DNA of 64,000 nucleotides from Saccharothrix longispora (lineage in GTDB: Bacteria > Actinomycetota > Actinomycetes > Mycobacteriales > Pseudonocardiaceae), in assembly GCF_030852425.1 (NCBI RefSeq), contig NZ_NSDM01000015.1, forward strand, positions 94,064-158,063, in the 5' to 3' direction. Both the position numbers and the translations under genes were made by a program. Under the pieces are notes generated by a model. It made no database searches, was not told the DNA's origin, and worked only from the letters and a program-made list of their open reading frames with translations. Below, piece after piece: positions 15,705-25,429 of the stretch (position 1 is the stretch's first letter; each line of letters starts with the position of its first letter).

Positions 15705-18700
15705 TCAGCGCCCTCCTGTTCCGGGCAGCGGGATGTCGAACCCGCCCGTCTCCGCGATGGGCGGGAGCACGGGGGGCCGGCCTGCGCGCGTCGGAACTCG
15801 GCGTCGGAACTCCTCCTGTTCGTGGAGCGCGGCGACCTCCCGGTCGTAGGCCGTCTTGGCGTGCCACCACTCCTGCTCCGCGGCCTGCTCCGCCTCCGCC
15901 GCGGCGCGTTCCGCGCGCAGTGCGGCGGCGTAGCGGCGCAGCTGTTCGACGTCGACGCCACCCGCCGAGAGCGCGGCGGTCAGGTGGTGTTTGCGCTCGA
16001 CGAGCCTGCGCAGGTCCAGGGATGCCGTGTGCCAGGCCTGGCGTCGGGCGGCCAGTTCGGTCCTGGCGTTGCGCGCGTTCCCGGTGCGCAGCGGGCGGCT
16101 GGTCCCGGCCGCCGCCCTGATCGCGGCGTCGAGTCGCCGGCGGAGTCGGCGGACCTCGACCTCGTGACCGGCGATCGTGCCGGTCAGGTCGTCGAGTTCG
16201 GCGAGCCGGTCCGCGCGCGTGCGGGCGTCCGCGTCGATCGGGTGTTCCCGCGCGTCGCGTTCGGCGGTCGCCGCGCGCCTGCGCTGTTCGGCGGTGAGCC
16301 ACGCCTTGCCCTTGTCCGCCAGCGCCGTGGTGGCGTCGATCAGCGCGGGGGGCAGGGTCCTGCCGGTCATCTCGACGGCTTTGTCGTCGCGCACGCGTAC
16401 GGCGTACGCGTCGTGCACGGTCACGTCCTGGTAGCTGACCTTGTCGGCGCTGCCGAACAGCGGCTTCGACGCCGGTTTGGCGATGATCCGGAATTCGGCG
16501 CCGGTCAGCAGGACGCGGGAGAGCTTGTGCTCGGGGGTGATCGTCCACGGCATCAGCGGCTCGAACGTCCGGGCCGGGCCCGCGGTCCTGGTGTTCTCCG
16601 CCCGGTTCGCGGCCGGCGCGGCGAACGTCGTGACCTGCCGTTGGGCCGAAGCGGACTTGTCGTCGAGCGGCTGGCGCGCGGGTGACGCGCCCGACTGGCC
16701 CTGGGGTGCCGAGTTCGACTCGCCGCCCGCGCCGAACGGAGCGGTCTGGGCGACCTCCACCGTGCCGCCCGTGGTGAGCTTCACCTCTTCCTTCTCCGTG
16801 TCCATCCGGTAGGACTTGATGTCGACACCGGCGCCGGCGCCGGCGAAGCGGGGTGGCGCGGGCAACCGGATGTGGATCTCCACGGTGCGGCCGAGGCCGC
16901 CGGGGAGCGGCACCGTGAACGTGCCCTCGGTCCCGGCGGTCAGCCCGGCCCGCACGCTCGCCGGTGTGATGCCCGTCTTGAGCGCGCGCTCGATCGCGGC
17001 GGTCGTCCTGACGCCGGAGTGGACGAGCACCTCCTTCGCGTGGGCGCGCAGGAGGTCGACGTCGCCGAAGTAGTGCTCCACCCAGTAGTCCTCCACGCCC
17101 GGCAGCCGTGTGGTCTTCGGGCCGCCGTCCCGGCCCGTCCGCCACGTCGCCAGGTCGTCGGTGCTCATGACGGCGGACGTCGCGGGGGCGACGGGCTCGG
17201 CGGACCCGAGCCGGCCGCCGTGCTCCGGTTCGGGGAACGCCTCGTCGGCGAGCTTGGTGATCTCGACGTCCTCGGTGACGAGGACGGACGCGAGGGTCCG
17301 GCCGTGCCGTTGGAGCGCCACCGTGAGGTCGAGCGTGCCGCGGTGGGTGGCGGCCGGTCCCTTGTGCGCGGCGGCGTGGGTGTACTTCGTCGACCGCTCC
17401 GCGGTCTTCTTGTGGTCGCGGACGCCCGTGGTCTTCTCGACGTTGAGGCCGCCGCCGACCTGGCCCTGGGCGCGGCCGTCGGCGGTGGCGGGTCCGGCTT
17501 TCTCCTGGATGGTCAGGGCGGGGCGGGCGGACACCATGCCGGTGAAGAAGGTCCGCGTCCTGCTCGTGACCTCCTTGGTGCCGAACTCGGCGGTCACGGC
17601 GGACTTGAGCTTGGTGAGGTTCTTGACCGTGCCTGGTTCGGGGGCCTGGGTGAACGCCGCGTCGAGCGTCAGCTCGTAGGTGCGCCCGCTGAAGCGGTCC
17701 TCCAGCCGCACGGGGGTGGCCGTGCCGCCGTTGAGCAGGCTGTTGACCATGCGGTTCGCGTCGGACAGGAACCACGTGACGGCGGCGATGTTGGCGTTCT
17801 TGGGGTCGAGGGCGCTGTCGGGCAGCAACCGGGCGGCCAGGTCGGGGCCGATGCCGGGGGTTCGGGCCAGGTTGGCCCGGAGGGTGTCGATCCGGGCGCT
17901 GAGGTCGATCGGGTCGATGATGCCGCCCAGGCCGATCGACGGTTTTGTCGTCCTGTCCGGTCGCAGCGACGCGGGTGTCTCCACGGCGCGGTCCCCGGTG
18001 GGGGTGACGGCACCGCGCTCGGGCGGTCGGCCCGTGCTCAGTTCGTGGAACTGGTCCTCGGTGAGCCAGACCAGCGCCGACTCCGGCAGGTCGACGACCG
18101 CGCCCCGGGCCTTGGCCGGGTCGGGTGTGGCGAGCCCGAAGCTGAGGTTGCCCCGGTGTCGTGCCTCGGCGACCACGGTGGCCTCGATGTCGACCCTGGC
18201 GAGGATCATCCTCTGCGGCGGGGTGCCGACGGCGAGCTTCTCGCCGCTCTTGAGGTGCGCGGCGGCGGTGGCGCCGCTGCTGGTGCCGTACGGGGAGGCG
18301 ACGACCACGAAGAGGCCGCGCGCGGCGACCTCGTTGGTGCCTCCCGCGGCGGGTGTGTAGCCCTTCTGGGTCAGCAGCGGGACGGCGACGGCGTAGCCGC
18401 GGGCCTGGGTGGTGGTGCCGCCGGAGCCGCTCGCCTTGCTCGACGCCTCGTGTTCGCGCACGACCTCCTGGTACTCCTGGGCCGTGACCTGGCGTGCCGA
18501 GAGCGTGGGCCGGAACGTCACGCCCAGGGTCGCGGTGAGGTCCTCGGTGCGGCGTTCGTAGGTGAGCTGCGAGGAGTCGATGACCGTGGTGCGGCTGAAC
18601 AGCCTGGGGTCGCTCGTGAGCGCCTCGGGTGAGAGCCGGTCGCTGATCGCGCGTGCGATGGCCTGGTTGCGGGAGCGCACGACCGGGTCGTGGTCGGCGG

Positions 18701-21700
18701 CGGCGCTGAGCACGTCCGTGGCGGACGCCTGCACCGCGGGCGCGGCGGTGAAGGCCACCACGTCGACGTCGTCGAAGGCGCGCGACATCGTGGGCCGCAG
18801 GGCGTGCGGCAGCGCCAGGGCGTCCTGGTCGATCGGCCGGTCCGGTCGGCGTGCGCGGCCGTCGTGCGACGGGTCCCGGTCGGGTCCGGTGAGCAGCGCC
18901 TCCGGGACGAGCACGCGCAGGTCCAGTTCGACGGGGCCGGGTGCGGTGAGCTGTTCGGTGTGGGGGGCGTGGCGGCCCCGGCGGCCGAAGCTGATCTTGC
19001 GGATGCTCTTGTTGTGCCGTTCCGAGTAGTCGATCTCCCCGGTGATGGTCACCTTGGCGCGGAACTGGCGCACCGCGCGGTTGCCGATCTTGCCGTCCTC
19101 GGTGAGGGAGTCGCCGCGCTTGCGCTCGACGTTGCGCTTCGCGCCCAGTGTCAGGACGACGTCGGAGAGCCAGGCCCGCGATCCGCGCACGCCCGCGAGC
19201 AGCACGCCGAACGGGGAGGTGGACGGCAGGGTGCCGAGCGGTGCGAGCAGCCGGCCCTGCGGTCCGCCGCCGAACTCGACCTCGCGTCCCTGCCCGAACT
19301 CGCTGCTGGTGACGTCCTTGGTCCTGGACAGCCCGGTGATCTCGGCGGCGTCGAGCGCCTTGCCCTCCTCGATGTCGCCGACCCGTGCCTTCAGGATGAC
19401 CGTGACCTCGCGGTCGTGGAACCAGCCGGCGCGCTTGAGCGGGATGTGCAGTCCGCTCCCGCGGTCGGACATGTGCTCGACCAGGTGGGAGATCTCCTGG
19501 TCGGAGAGCGCGTCGCCGAGGTTCGCGCCCAGTTCGAGCGCCTGGGCGACCTTGCCGGTCAGCCTGCCGCTGTCGATCCCGGGGTCCGTGAAGGACCGCA
19601 CGAACCTGCGCTTGTCGTGCTTCCTGTGCTCCAGGTGCCGGAGGAACTTCTTCCTGTCGAAGTACCAGCCCTCCTCCTTGGGCAGCTTCGTGAGCAGGGG
19701 GTGGATCGCCCGGTTGAGCAGCTCGCCGCTGGTGAACTCCTCCACCAGGCCGAGCAGCGCCTGGCCGTCCTCGAACTCGCTCGGCCCCCACGTCGTCCGG
19801 TCCGGCCCGGAGCGGAACCCGTCGGGGGGGCGCGGCACGATCCCGGCGCGTCCGGCGTGCTCCAGGGTGGCCCACTGGTGCGAGCTGACGTTGCCCTCGA
19901 GCGTCCACGGTTTCCGGCCGGCAGCGCCGACCTGGCGGACCTCGATGTCGTACACCACCTCGTAGCGCACGACGTCGCCCTTGATGTCGAGGGCTTCCTT
20001 GGCGGCGGTCGACCGCTCCAGGCCGGAGGAGGCGTTCCTCTCCACGCTCGCGTTGTAGGTCAGACCGCCCGCCGCGGTGCCGACGGGTCGGACGTCGGCA
20101 CCGCCGCCGACGAAGCCGAACACGCCCCAGCGGCGCTTGACCTTGGTCCGGTGGGAGCGCTCGTAGTGCTCGTGCCGCCGTTCGGTGACCGTCATCCCGC
20201 CTCTGGTGTCGTTCACCCGGACCCAGCGGGCGACCGCGCGCATCTCGATCCGGGTGGACCGGGGTCGCCACTCCACCCCGCCGCGGCTGCCGCCCCTGAA
20301 GATCGGTTCGGAGCGGACCCAGCCGGCCTCCGGGTTGGCGTCCCCGTCGAAGACGACCATCCTGCGCAGGTTCGCCTTGATGTTGTCCTCGCCGACGAAC
20401 TCGTGGACCACGTCGCGGCCGTGCGCCCCCACGGCGGTCGCCTTGGCGTGCCGGGCTCCCAGCAGCGCGATGACCTGGTCGGCGAAGGGCGGCGGGGAGG
20501 CGGGGTGCGTGCCGCGGTGGACGACGACCGATTCCGCGACGAACCGCTTCGGCGGCGGTTCCCGCCGGTCGACCGGGCGGATGCCGTGCCGGGCCAGGGA
20601 CTCGGTGCGGTCCTGCCCGGCGGTGCCGCGGCTCGTGACGTCGTGGACCAGGGCCCCGGCGTCGTCCTCGGTGGCCAGGTCGGTCGGCACGGTGAGCAGG
20701 ACGCTCGCCGCGGCTTCGACGACCTGCCCGCCGCCCCCGACGTCCACCGGTTTCCCGTTCGCGTCGACGAGGGAGAACCGCACCGTCAGGGGCACGTCCA
20801 CCTCGCGCGGCGAGGAGAACGCGATCTTCGACGAGTGGGCCAGTTCCTTCTTGGTGCCACCGCTGACGTCCTCGGTCGGGGCGATCGGGACGCCGGGCAC
20901 GGCCTGGACGACGAAGCCCGGCATGCCGGAGAACTGCATGGTCGGCATGATGTCGGCGTCGCGCTTGTAGCCGGTCTCCTCCGAGGTCTTGCGCTTGTCC
21001 TTGGTCCCGGCGATCAGGGCGTAGGTGCCCGTGCCCGCCGGCTGGGCTCGGTCCCAGTGCAGCGTGGACCTCATCTTCAACTCGTAGGTCCTGCCGTCAC
21101 CCTTGACGACGGCCCGCGCGCCGCCGTCGGCCAGCGTGCCGGCGATCGATTTCTCGAGCGCCTTGACCACGCCGTCGACGTCCTCCCATTTCCGGACGCC
21201 GGTCGCGAACTGCTCCAGCCGTGCGCCGATGTCGAGCGCCTCCCCGCGGGTCGTGCCCTTCTGCCCGGCCACGCCGAGGGAACGGCTGGTGCGCAGGTAG
21301 TCGGGCAGGCCGTCCCGGAAAGGCCGCGCCGCGAGCCCGTCCTGTCGGGTCGTGCCCTGCTGTGCGTCGTGCTCGTGGTCCTGCGACTGCTGCTCCTGCT
21401 CCCCCGGTTGTTCGACGTCCGCGTTGCGGTCGCGCATCGTCCCGGACGCCTCCGGGACACCGGTGAAGGCCTTGGGCAGCGCGGTGCCCTCCGGCAGGGG
21501 CCGGGTGATCCCCCCGGCCTCCTGCGACGGGTCGCCGATGGCGAGGGCCAGGATGTCGACGGAGCGCTGCGGCACGCGGATCTCCGGCATCAGGCGCGGT
21601 GTGCCGTCGGGGTCGGTCTCCACGTGGCGGCCCATGACCGTGCCCGCGACGTCGAGCCGGCCGGGGGTGGTGGAGTACTCCTCGACCAGACCGATCATGT

Positions 21701-24410
21701 GGCCGAACTCGTGCGCGGTGTGCGCGGCGAACTGACCCGGCCGCCAGTGGGTCTGGTCGATGTCGTGCTCGGGGTCCAGCTCGACCACGTGGTGGACCGG
21801 CCCGGCACCCGTTCTCGGCATGATGCGGAAGCGGAGCAGGTCGCCGTTGCGCAGGCGCAGGTCGGGCTTGTTGTAGAACTCGTCCACGGCCAGCTGGGCG
21901 TCCCGCATCACCTGCTGCTTGGTCGCGTCGTCGTAGCGGCCGCCCGGGTCGAGGTCCACGACCACGGTGACCTCCACGACGACGTCGTGACCCTGCCCGG
22001 CACGGCGGACCTCGAACGCCGAGCGCACCGGCGCGGGCCAACCCGGTGCGGTGTGCACGCGTCCGCGCTGCTGCGGGGGTGCGATGTCCAACTGGTCGCG
22101 CGGGTAGCCGTGCGGGACGGTGAAGACAGGCTGCGGCTGGGCAGCGCCCACCGCGGGGACGGCCGAGTCGGGAGGGATCGGAGGGTCGACGAAGGCAGCC
22201 GGGGTGCCGGGGACGGGCGGGGTGGTGACGTCGTTGCGGCCGTCAGCCGCGAATTCCGGATCGACCTCGGAGGGGTTGTCGACGGGTGGGTTGTTCTCGG
22301 AGGTGGTCCCGTCGGGCGACGCGTCCTCGCCGGAGTCGACGGAGGTGTGGCCCGACGACTCGACGGCGGGGGTGTGGAACTGGACCTCCGGGTTCGTCCC
22401 GACCGCCTCCACCGGGTGGGCGGTTCCGGCGTGGGGGGTTCCCGGCCGGTCGGTCGCCGGGTGTGGCTGTCCGGCCGGCGGGCGGGTGTCGGTCTCCGAC
22501 TGCGCGGACGAGTCGGCGGGGGCGTCGATGCCCCGGTCCGGGCCGAAAACTCCGCCCGCCGCCACTCCCCCGATGCCGGGTGGACCACCCGGGACGTGCG
22601 AGACCACAGGGGTGCCGGGTGGCAGGGGGTGTTCGCCACCGGGGATCGCCGTGTCCGGCTGCGGCGTCTGCTGCGGGGCCGGCGTGGCGGGGTCGGGCAT
22701 GACGGGGTCGAGCATGACGGGGTCGAGCATGACGGGATCAGGCATGACGGGATCAGGCATGACGGGATCAGGCATGACGGGGTCGGGCATGCTCGGTTGA
22801 GAACCGGTCGGTACCTCGGGCCGGATCGTCACCGGAGCGGTATCCGGCTGCGGGGCGGTGGTCGAACCGGTCGTGGTGCTCGGGGAACTGTCCGCGCCGT
22901 GATCGGGTGCCGGTGGTGGCGAGTCGCGCACCGGCAGGTCGGCGGAGGTCCACGGCGGCGGCGCGGTGGAGGCGTCCACCGACCTGTCCCGTGGCGCCGG
23001 GGCCTGGGAGTCGTCGCCGCTTCCGCCCGATGCGCCCGGCACGTGGACCATCGGCACCTGTTCCACCGGGGTTCCGGTCATCGGAAGTCGGTCCGGCGAC
23101 ACATCGACCGCAGGCGGCGGCTCGACCACGAGCGTGATCCGGCTCACCGGCAGACGCGGGCTCGTTGCCGGGCCCGGGTCCACCGGCAGGAGCCCCACCG
23201 ATGTCCCGGCCGGCGGTACGGTGTCGACCGGCGGAAACGCGTCGATCGGCGTCGACGTCGTGACCGGGGGTGCGTCGGCCACCGGGGCACCCGATCGCGG
23301 TGTTCCCGTCCCGGTGTACCCGGGCGTGCCGGGCAGCGGAGACGGTTGCCGGGGATGGGGCATCGCCTCGGCGGGCAGTGGTTCGCTCACCCCGTCGATG
23401 TTCGGCGCTCCCGTGAACAGGTCGTCGCCCCCGGCAACGGCACCGCTGCTACCGCTCCCGCCGGGACCGGATGCTCCGGAACCGGGCCTTTCCTGTCCTG
23501 CGAGCACCGGGGGCTCGTCCGGGAGGACGAACCCGGACGTGTCCGGCGCGGCCACCCGCGGGCCGTTGACGACCTGGTCGATCCTCTCGCCGAGGCCGTC
23601 GACGCCCTTTCCCGCGGCGCCGCTGAACCCGCCGTTGACGGCCCCCGCCCACACGTCGTCCATGCCCTGGCCCAGGATCGCGGCCGCGCCCACGCCGACG
23701 GCGACGTCGGCGACGGCCTCGGTGAACCCGTGGAACCACGCCTTGTCCTGGATGTCGGGCCTGTACCTGTGCGCGCCGGCGTGCATTCCACCCGCGATGC
23801 CGCCCGCCGCGGAACCGGCGACGAACTCGACCAGCGTGCTCTGCCCGTCCCACACGTGCCGATGGCCCTCGATGAACTGCGCGATCTGGGCCAGCGCGCC
23901 CTGGAAGACCTCCGCGACGCCCTCCTGGAGCGCTTCGCCCACCAAGCGGATGGCCCGGTGCAGCTGCCCGACGATCCGGTTGACCGCCATGCGGGCACCG
24001 GTGACGAACGAGGGCACCAGCGGCGCGGTGAACGGGCTCGCGAGCGCCCAGACGATCGACGAGGCGAAGAACGCGATCTCGATCATCATCGAGTAGATGC
24101 CCAGCTCGACGTTCAGCGCCAGGTCGAGCAGGGCGTTCGACTGCTGCCGGGCCAGCGCGACCAACTGCGGCACGGTCGACGCCAGCCGTTCGACGTACTT
24201 GCGGAACGACCGCGCGACCTCACCACCGACGGAGCGCTCCACCTCGGTGGTCAACGCCACCAGGGTGTTCCCCATCCCCTGCAGCGTCGTCCCGCCCTCG
24301 GCCCAGCCCTGCGCCAGCGCGCGGGTCGCCGCAACGTCGACCCTCGGCGCCTGTTGACCCGCGACCAGGACCCACAGCCAGTCGAAGGCCGGGTCGAAGT
24401 GGATGTCCAC
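15705..24410 (-). CDS. Giant WXG100/CpnT-like protein (2,901 aa) with internal zincin motif
   Basis: Residues about 1-260 are an alpha-helical WXG100-like/CpnT-type N-terminal domain: FDPAFDWLWVLVAGQQAP, a long helix with GWAEGGTTLQGMGNTLVA, a hydrophobic hairpin (IEIAFFASSIVWALASPFTA) and a Gly/Ala-rich stretch (EFVAGSAAGGIAGGMHAGAH). About 300-790 is a Pro/Thr-rich linker with a tandem MPDPV repeat. About 820-1000 is a zincin-like domain with HTAHEFGHMIGLVEEY (His around residue 900), i.e. HExxHxxG followed by Glu. From about 1060 to 2600 several beta-rich modules recur, each opening with a RTYELKM- or RTYELTL-like strand. The C-terminus is coiled-coil and Arg/Glu/Ala-rich, ending GFDIPLPGTGGR. 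Such proteins are substrates of ESX/type VII secretion by family. Two small genes precede it on the same strand. No recognised toxin domain is seen at the C-terminus. Confidence 0.85.
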   Translation of the reverse strand: MDIHFDPAFDWLWVLVAGQQAPRVDVAATRALAQGWAEGGTTLQGMGNTLVALTTEVERSVGGEVARSFRKYVERLASTVPQLVALARQQSNALLDLALNVELGIYSMMIEIAFFASSIVWALASPFTAPLVPSFVTGARMAVNRIVGQLHRAIRLVGEALQEGVAEVFQGALAQIAQFIEGHRHVWDGQSTLVEFVAGSAAGGIAGGMHAGAHRYRPDIQDKAWFHGFTEAVADVAVGVGAAAILGQGMDDVWAGAVNGGFSGAAGKGVDGLGERIDQVVNGPRVAAPDTSGFVLPDEPPVLAGQERPGSGASGPGGSGSSGAVAGGDDLFTGAPNIDGVSEPLPAEAMPHPRQPSPLPGTPGYTGTGTPRSGAPVADAPPVTTSTPIDAFPPVDTVPPAGTSVGLLPVDPGPATSPRLPVSRITLVVEPPPAVDVSPDRLPMTGTPVEQVPMVHVPGASGGSGDDSQAPAPRDRSVDASTAPPPWTSADLPVRDSPPPAPDHGADSSPSTTTGSTTAPQPDTAPVTIRPEVPTGSQPSMPDPVMPDPVMPDPVMPDPVMLDPVMLDPVMPDPATPAPQQTPQPDTAIPGGEHPLPPGTPVVSHVPGGPPGIGGVAAGGVFGPDRGIDAPADSSAQSETDTRPPAGQPHPATDRPGTPHAGTAHPVEAVGTNPEVQFHTPAVESSGHTSVDSGEDASPDGTTSENNPPVDNPSEVDPEFAADGRNDVTTPPVPGTPAAFVDPPIPPDSAVPAVGAAQPQPVFTVPHGYPRDQLDIAPPQQRGRVHTAPGWPAPVRSAFEVRRAGQGHDVVVEVTVVVDLDPGGRYDDATKQQVMRDAQLAVDEFYNKPDLRLRNGDLLRFRIMPRTGAGPVHHVVELDPEHDIDQTHWRPGQFAAHTAHEFGHMIGLVEEYSTTPGRLDVAGTVMGRHVETDPDGTPRLMPEIRVPQRSVDILALAIGDPSQEAGGITRPLPEGTALPKAFTGVPEASGTMRDRNADVEQPGEQEQQSQDHEHDAQQGTTRQDGLAARPFRDGLPDYLRTSRSLGVAGQKGTTRGEALDIGARLEQFATGVRKWEDVDGVVKALEKSIAGTLADGGARAVVKGDGRTYELKMRSTLHWDRAQPAGTGTYALIAGTKDKRKTSEETGYKRDADIMPTMQFSGMPGFVVQAVPGVPIAPTEDVSGGTKKELAHSSKIAFSSPREVDVPLTVRFSLVDANGKPVDVGGGGQVVEAAASVLLTVPTDLATEDDAGALVHDVTSRGTAGQDRTESLARHGIRPVDRREPPPKRFVAESVVVHRGTHPASPPPFADQVIALLGARHAKATAVGAHGRDVVHEFVGEDNIKANLRRMVVFDGDANPEAGWVRSEPIFRGGSRGGVEWRPRSTRIEMRAVARWVRVNDTRGGMTVTERRHEHYERSHRTKVKRRWGVFGFVGGGADVRPVGTAAGGLTYNASVERNASSGLERSTAAKEALDIKGDVVRYEVVYDIEVRQVGAAGRKPWTLEGNVSSHQWATLEHAGRAGIVPRPPDGFRSGPDRTTWGPSEFEDGQALLGLVEEFTSGELLNRAIHPLLTKLPKEEGWYFDRKKFLRHLEHRKHDKRRFVRSFTDPGIDSGRLTGKVAQALELGANLGDALSDQEISHLVEHMSDRGSGLHIPLKRAGWFHDREVTVILKARVGDIEEGKALDAAEITGLSRTKDVTSSEFGQGREVEFGGGPQGRLLAPLGTLPSTSPFGVLLAGVRGSRAWLSDVVLTLGAKRNVERKRGDSLTEDGKIGNRAVRQFRAKVTITGEIDYSERHNKSIRKISFGRRGRHAPHTEQLTAPGPVELDLRVLVPEALLTGPDRDPSHDGRARRPDRPIDQDALALPHALRPTMSRAFDDVDVVAFTAAPAVQASATDVLSAAADHDPVVRSRNQAIARAISDRLSPEALTSDPRLFSRTTVIDSSQLTYERRTEDLTATLGVTFRPTLSARQVTAQEYQEVVREHEASSKASGSGGTTTQARGYAVAVPLLTQKGYTPAAGGTNEVAARGLFVVVASPYGTSSGATAAAHLKSGEKLAVGTPPQRMILARVDIEATVVAEARHRGNLSFGLATPDPAKARGAVVDLPESALVWLTEDQFHELSTGRPPERGAVTPTGDRAVETPASLRPDRTTKPSIGLGGIIDPIDLSARIDTLRANLARTPGIGPDLAARLLPDSALDPKNANIAAVTWFLSDANRMVNSLLNGGTATPVRLEDRFSGRTYELTLDAAFTQAPEPGTVKNLTKLKSAVTAEFGTKEVTSRTRTFFTGMVSARPALTIQEKAGPATADGRAQGQVGGGLNVEKTTGVRDHKKTAERSTKYTHAAAHKGPAATHRGTLDLTVALQRHGRTLASVLVTEDVEITKLADEAFPEPEHGGRLGSAEPVAPATSAVMSTDDLATWRTGRDGGPKTTRLPGVEDYWVEHYFGDVDLLRAHAKEVLVHSGVRTTAAIERALKTGITPASVRAGLTAGTEGTFTVPLPGGLGRTVEIHIRLPAPPRFAGAGAGVDIKSYRMDTEKEEVKLTTGGTVEVAQTAPFGAGGESNSAPQGQSGASPARQPLDDKSASAQRQVTTFAAPAANRAENTRTAGPARTFEPLMPWTITPEHKLSRVLLTGAEFRIIAKPASKPLFGSADKVSYQDVTVHDAYAVRVRDDKAVEMTGRTLPPALIDATTALADKGKAWLTAEQRRRAATAERDAREHPIDADARTRADRLAELDDLTGTIAGHEVEVRRLRRRLDAAIRAAAGTSRPLRTGNARNARTELAARRQAWHTASLDLRRLVERKHHLTAALSAGGVDVEQLRRYAAALRAERAAAEAEQAAEQEWWHAKTAYDREVAALHEQEEFRRRVPTRAGRPPVLPPIAETGGFDIPLPGTGGR
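22690..22795 (-). repeat. 15-bp tandem repeat encoding MPDPV units
   Basis: About seven head-to-tail 15-bp copies inside the giant gene; the plus-strand unit is close to GGGTCGGGCATGACG with G/A and G/A/C variation. On the coding strand each unit gives VMPDP or VMLDP. Identity between copies is high, so copy number probably varies between strains. It lies in the flexible linker before the zincin domain. Confidence 0.9.
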
Positions 24411-24614
24411 GGGTCAGCACCGGACCGCTTCGCCCGCCACCGCACAGATCATGAGGTCCCTCCCCAGTTGCACACCGGCGGTGCGCGACCACCCCGCGAT
24501 CGGGCTCCCGATGCCCGATCGGTGGTCGGACCGGCGGATGTCCGCGTACCGCGTCCACTGCGGGGAGGACGTCCGCCGGGAGTCCTCCCTCGTCTCCCCC
24601 GGCGGCGTTCGCCG

Positions 24615-25046
24615 CTAGGGGTCGGGTGTGGGTCTCAGCGCGTTCCTGCCGAGCTGCTCGGCGCGGTCCTCGGTGGCGACGCAGAAGTCGGCGAAGCCGT
24701 GCACCCCGTCGGCGATCAGGTCCACGGCACGGGCGAGGCCGAGCACTCCGTCCAGGAACGCCCTCGCGCCCCGGTGGTAGTCCGGCGCGAACCGTTCCCA
24801 GCTCTCGTCCCCCTCGCCGTCGACCAGCGGCTCGTGGGAGGCGACGTCCGAGAACGACTGCCCGAACGAGCGGAAGTTCCCGCCCATCGCCTCGAACCTC
24901 CGCGCACCGCGGTGCAGGCCGTCGGTGTCCACGTCGACGCGACCGGTGAGGTGCCCGGTGCGGAGATCGAGGTCCGTCGGTCCGCGACCGCCGGGTGGCG
25001 GGGTGCCGCCGTGGCCGCCGTTGCCGGAACCGCTCCTGGTGCTCAC
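24615..25046 (-). CDS. WXG100-family/ESX-substrate-like small helical protein
   Basis: About 143 aa from a GTG at 25046 that overlaps the preceding stop as GTGA. After a Gly-rich start the protein is helical: VDVDTDGLHRGARRFEAMGG, NFRSFGQSFSDVASHEPLVD, then GDESWERFAPDYHRGARAFL and GVLGLARAVDLIADGVHGFA. Length and helix-turn-helix-hairpin layout match the WXG100-like proteins (often annotated DUF or type VII effector partner) that precede LXG/CpnT-like giants. It probably forms a complex with the giant protein's N-terminal domain for export. The canonical WxG is not obvious; the turn region reads DGEGDESWE. Confidence 0.7.
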   Translation of the reverse strand: MSTRSGSGNGGHGGTPPPGGRGPTDLDLRTGHLTGRVDVDTDGLHRGARRFEAMGGNFRSFGQSFSDVASHEPLVDGEGDESWERFAPDYHRGARAFLDGVLGLARAVDLIADGVHGFADFCVATEDRAEQLGRNALRPTPDP

Positions 25047-25393
25047 GGGTACCGGGCCTCGACCGTCGGCAGGTCCGGTGCGACGCCCCGCCGGGCGGGG
25101 CCCCGCGGCGGCACCGACCGGGGACCGGAGTGGTGCGGGGTCACCGCCGTGATCCCGCGGGAGGTCTGCCGCCGGTCGTGAGGGGTGGTCTCGACGGCGA
25201 CACCCGCGCGTCCGCGCACGGCGCCATCAGGTGTCCGGACTGCCTCGGGTGCGGGTTCGACACGTGGCCCCCTCCTCACCAACTGACGCCGCTGGGCGGC
25301 GTTGCGGTCGATGACGAGTAGAGCCGTCCGGTCCGCCCTGATCAACACGATCGGCCCGTGGAGATCTCGAAGGTGCAGACGACGCTGCCCCAA
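25043..25393 (-). CDS. Hypothetical protein translationally coupled to the WXG100-like gene
   Basis: About 116 aa. The best support is the junction: its TGA (25045-25043) overlaps the GTG of the next gene (25046), a GTGA coupling seen repeatedly in this window. The N-terminal third looks like a real fold (LHGPIVLIRADRTALLVIDR, NAAQRRQLVRRGPRVEPAPE). The C-terminal half is low complexity and Pro/Arg-rich. No domain is recognised and the exact start is uncertain. It could be a partner or adaptor for the exported proteins, or a spurious frame. Confidence 0.45.
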   Translation of the reverse strand: MGQRRLHLRDLHGPIVLIRADRTALLVIDRNAAQRRQLVRRGPRVEPAPEAVRTPDGAVRGRAGVAVETTPHDRRQTSRGITAVTPHHSGPRSVPPRGPARRGVAPDLPTVEARYP

Positions 25394-25429
25394 CGGGCGG
25401 GCGACGGCCGATCGGGTTGCGGTCGACGG

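Noticed and set aside
22690..22795. Short tandem repeat as a CRISPR array
   Set aside because: Units are 15 bp, directly adjacent, without unique spacers, and translate in frame as MPDPV repeats.
15705..24410. Calling the giant protein a confirmed toxin
   Set aside because: No nuclease, ADP-ribosyl, NADase or deaminase domain was recognised at its C-terminus; the HExxH is internal, so effector function stays open.
18690..25181. Long forward open frame (over 2,000 codons) antisense to the giant gene
   Set aside because: It is the high-GC third-position shadow of the giant gene; the translation is Arg/Gly/Val-rich with no recognisable domain and no ribosome site, while the reverse frame carries clear domains.
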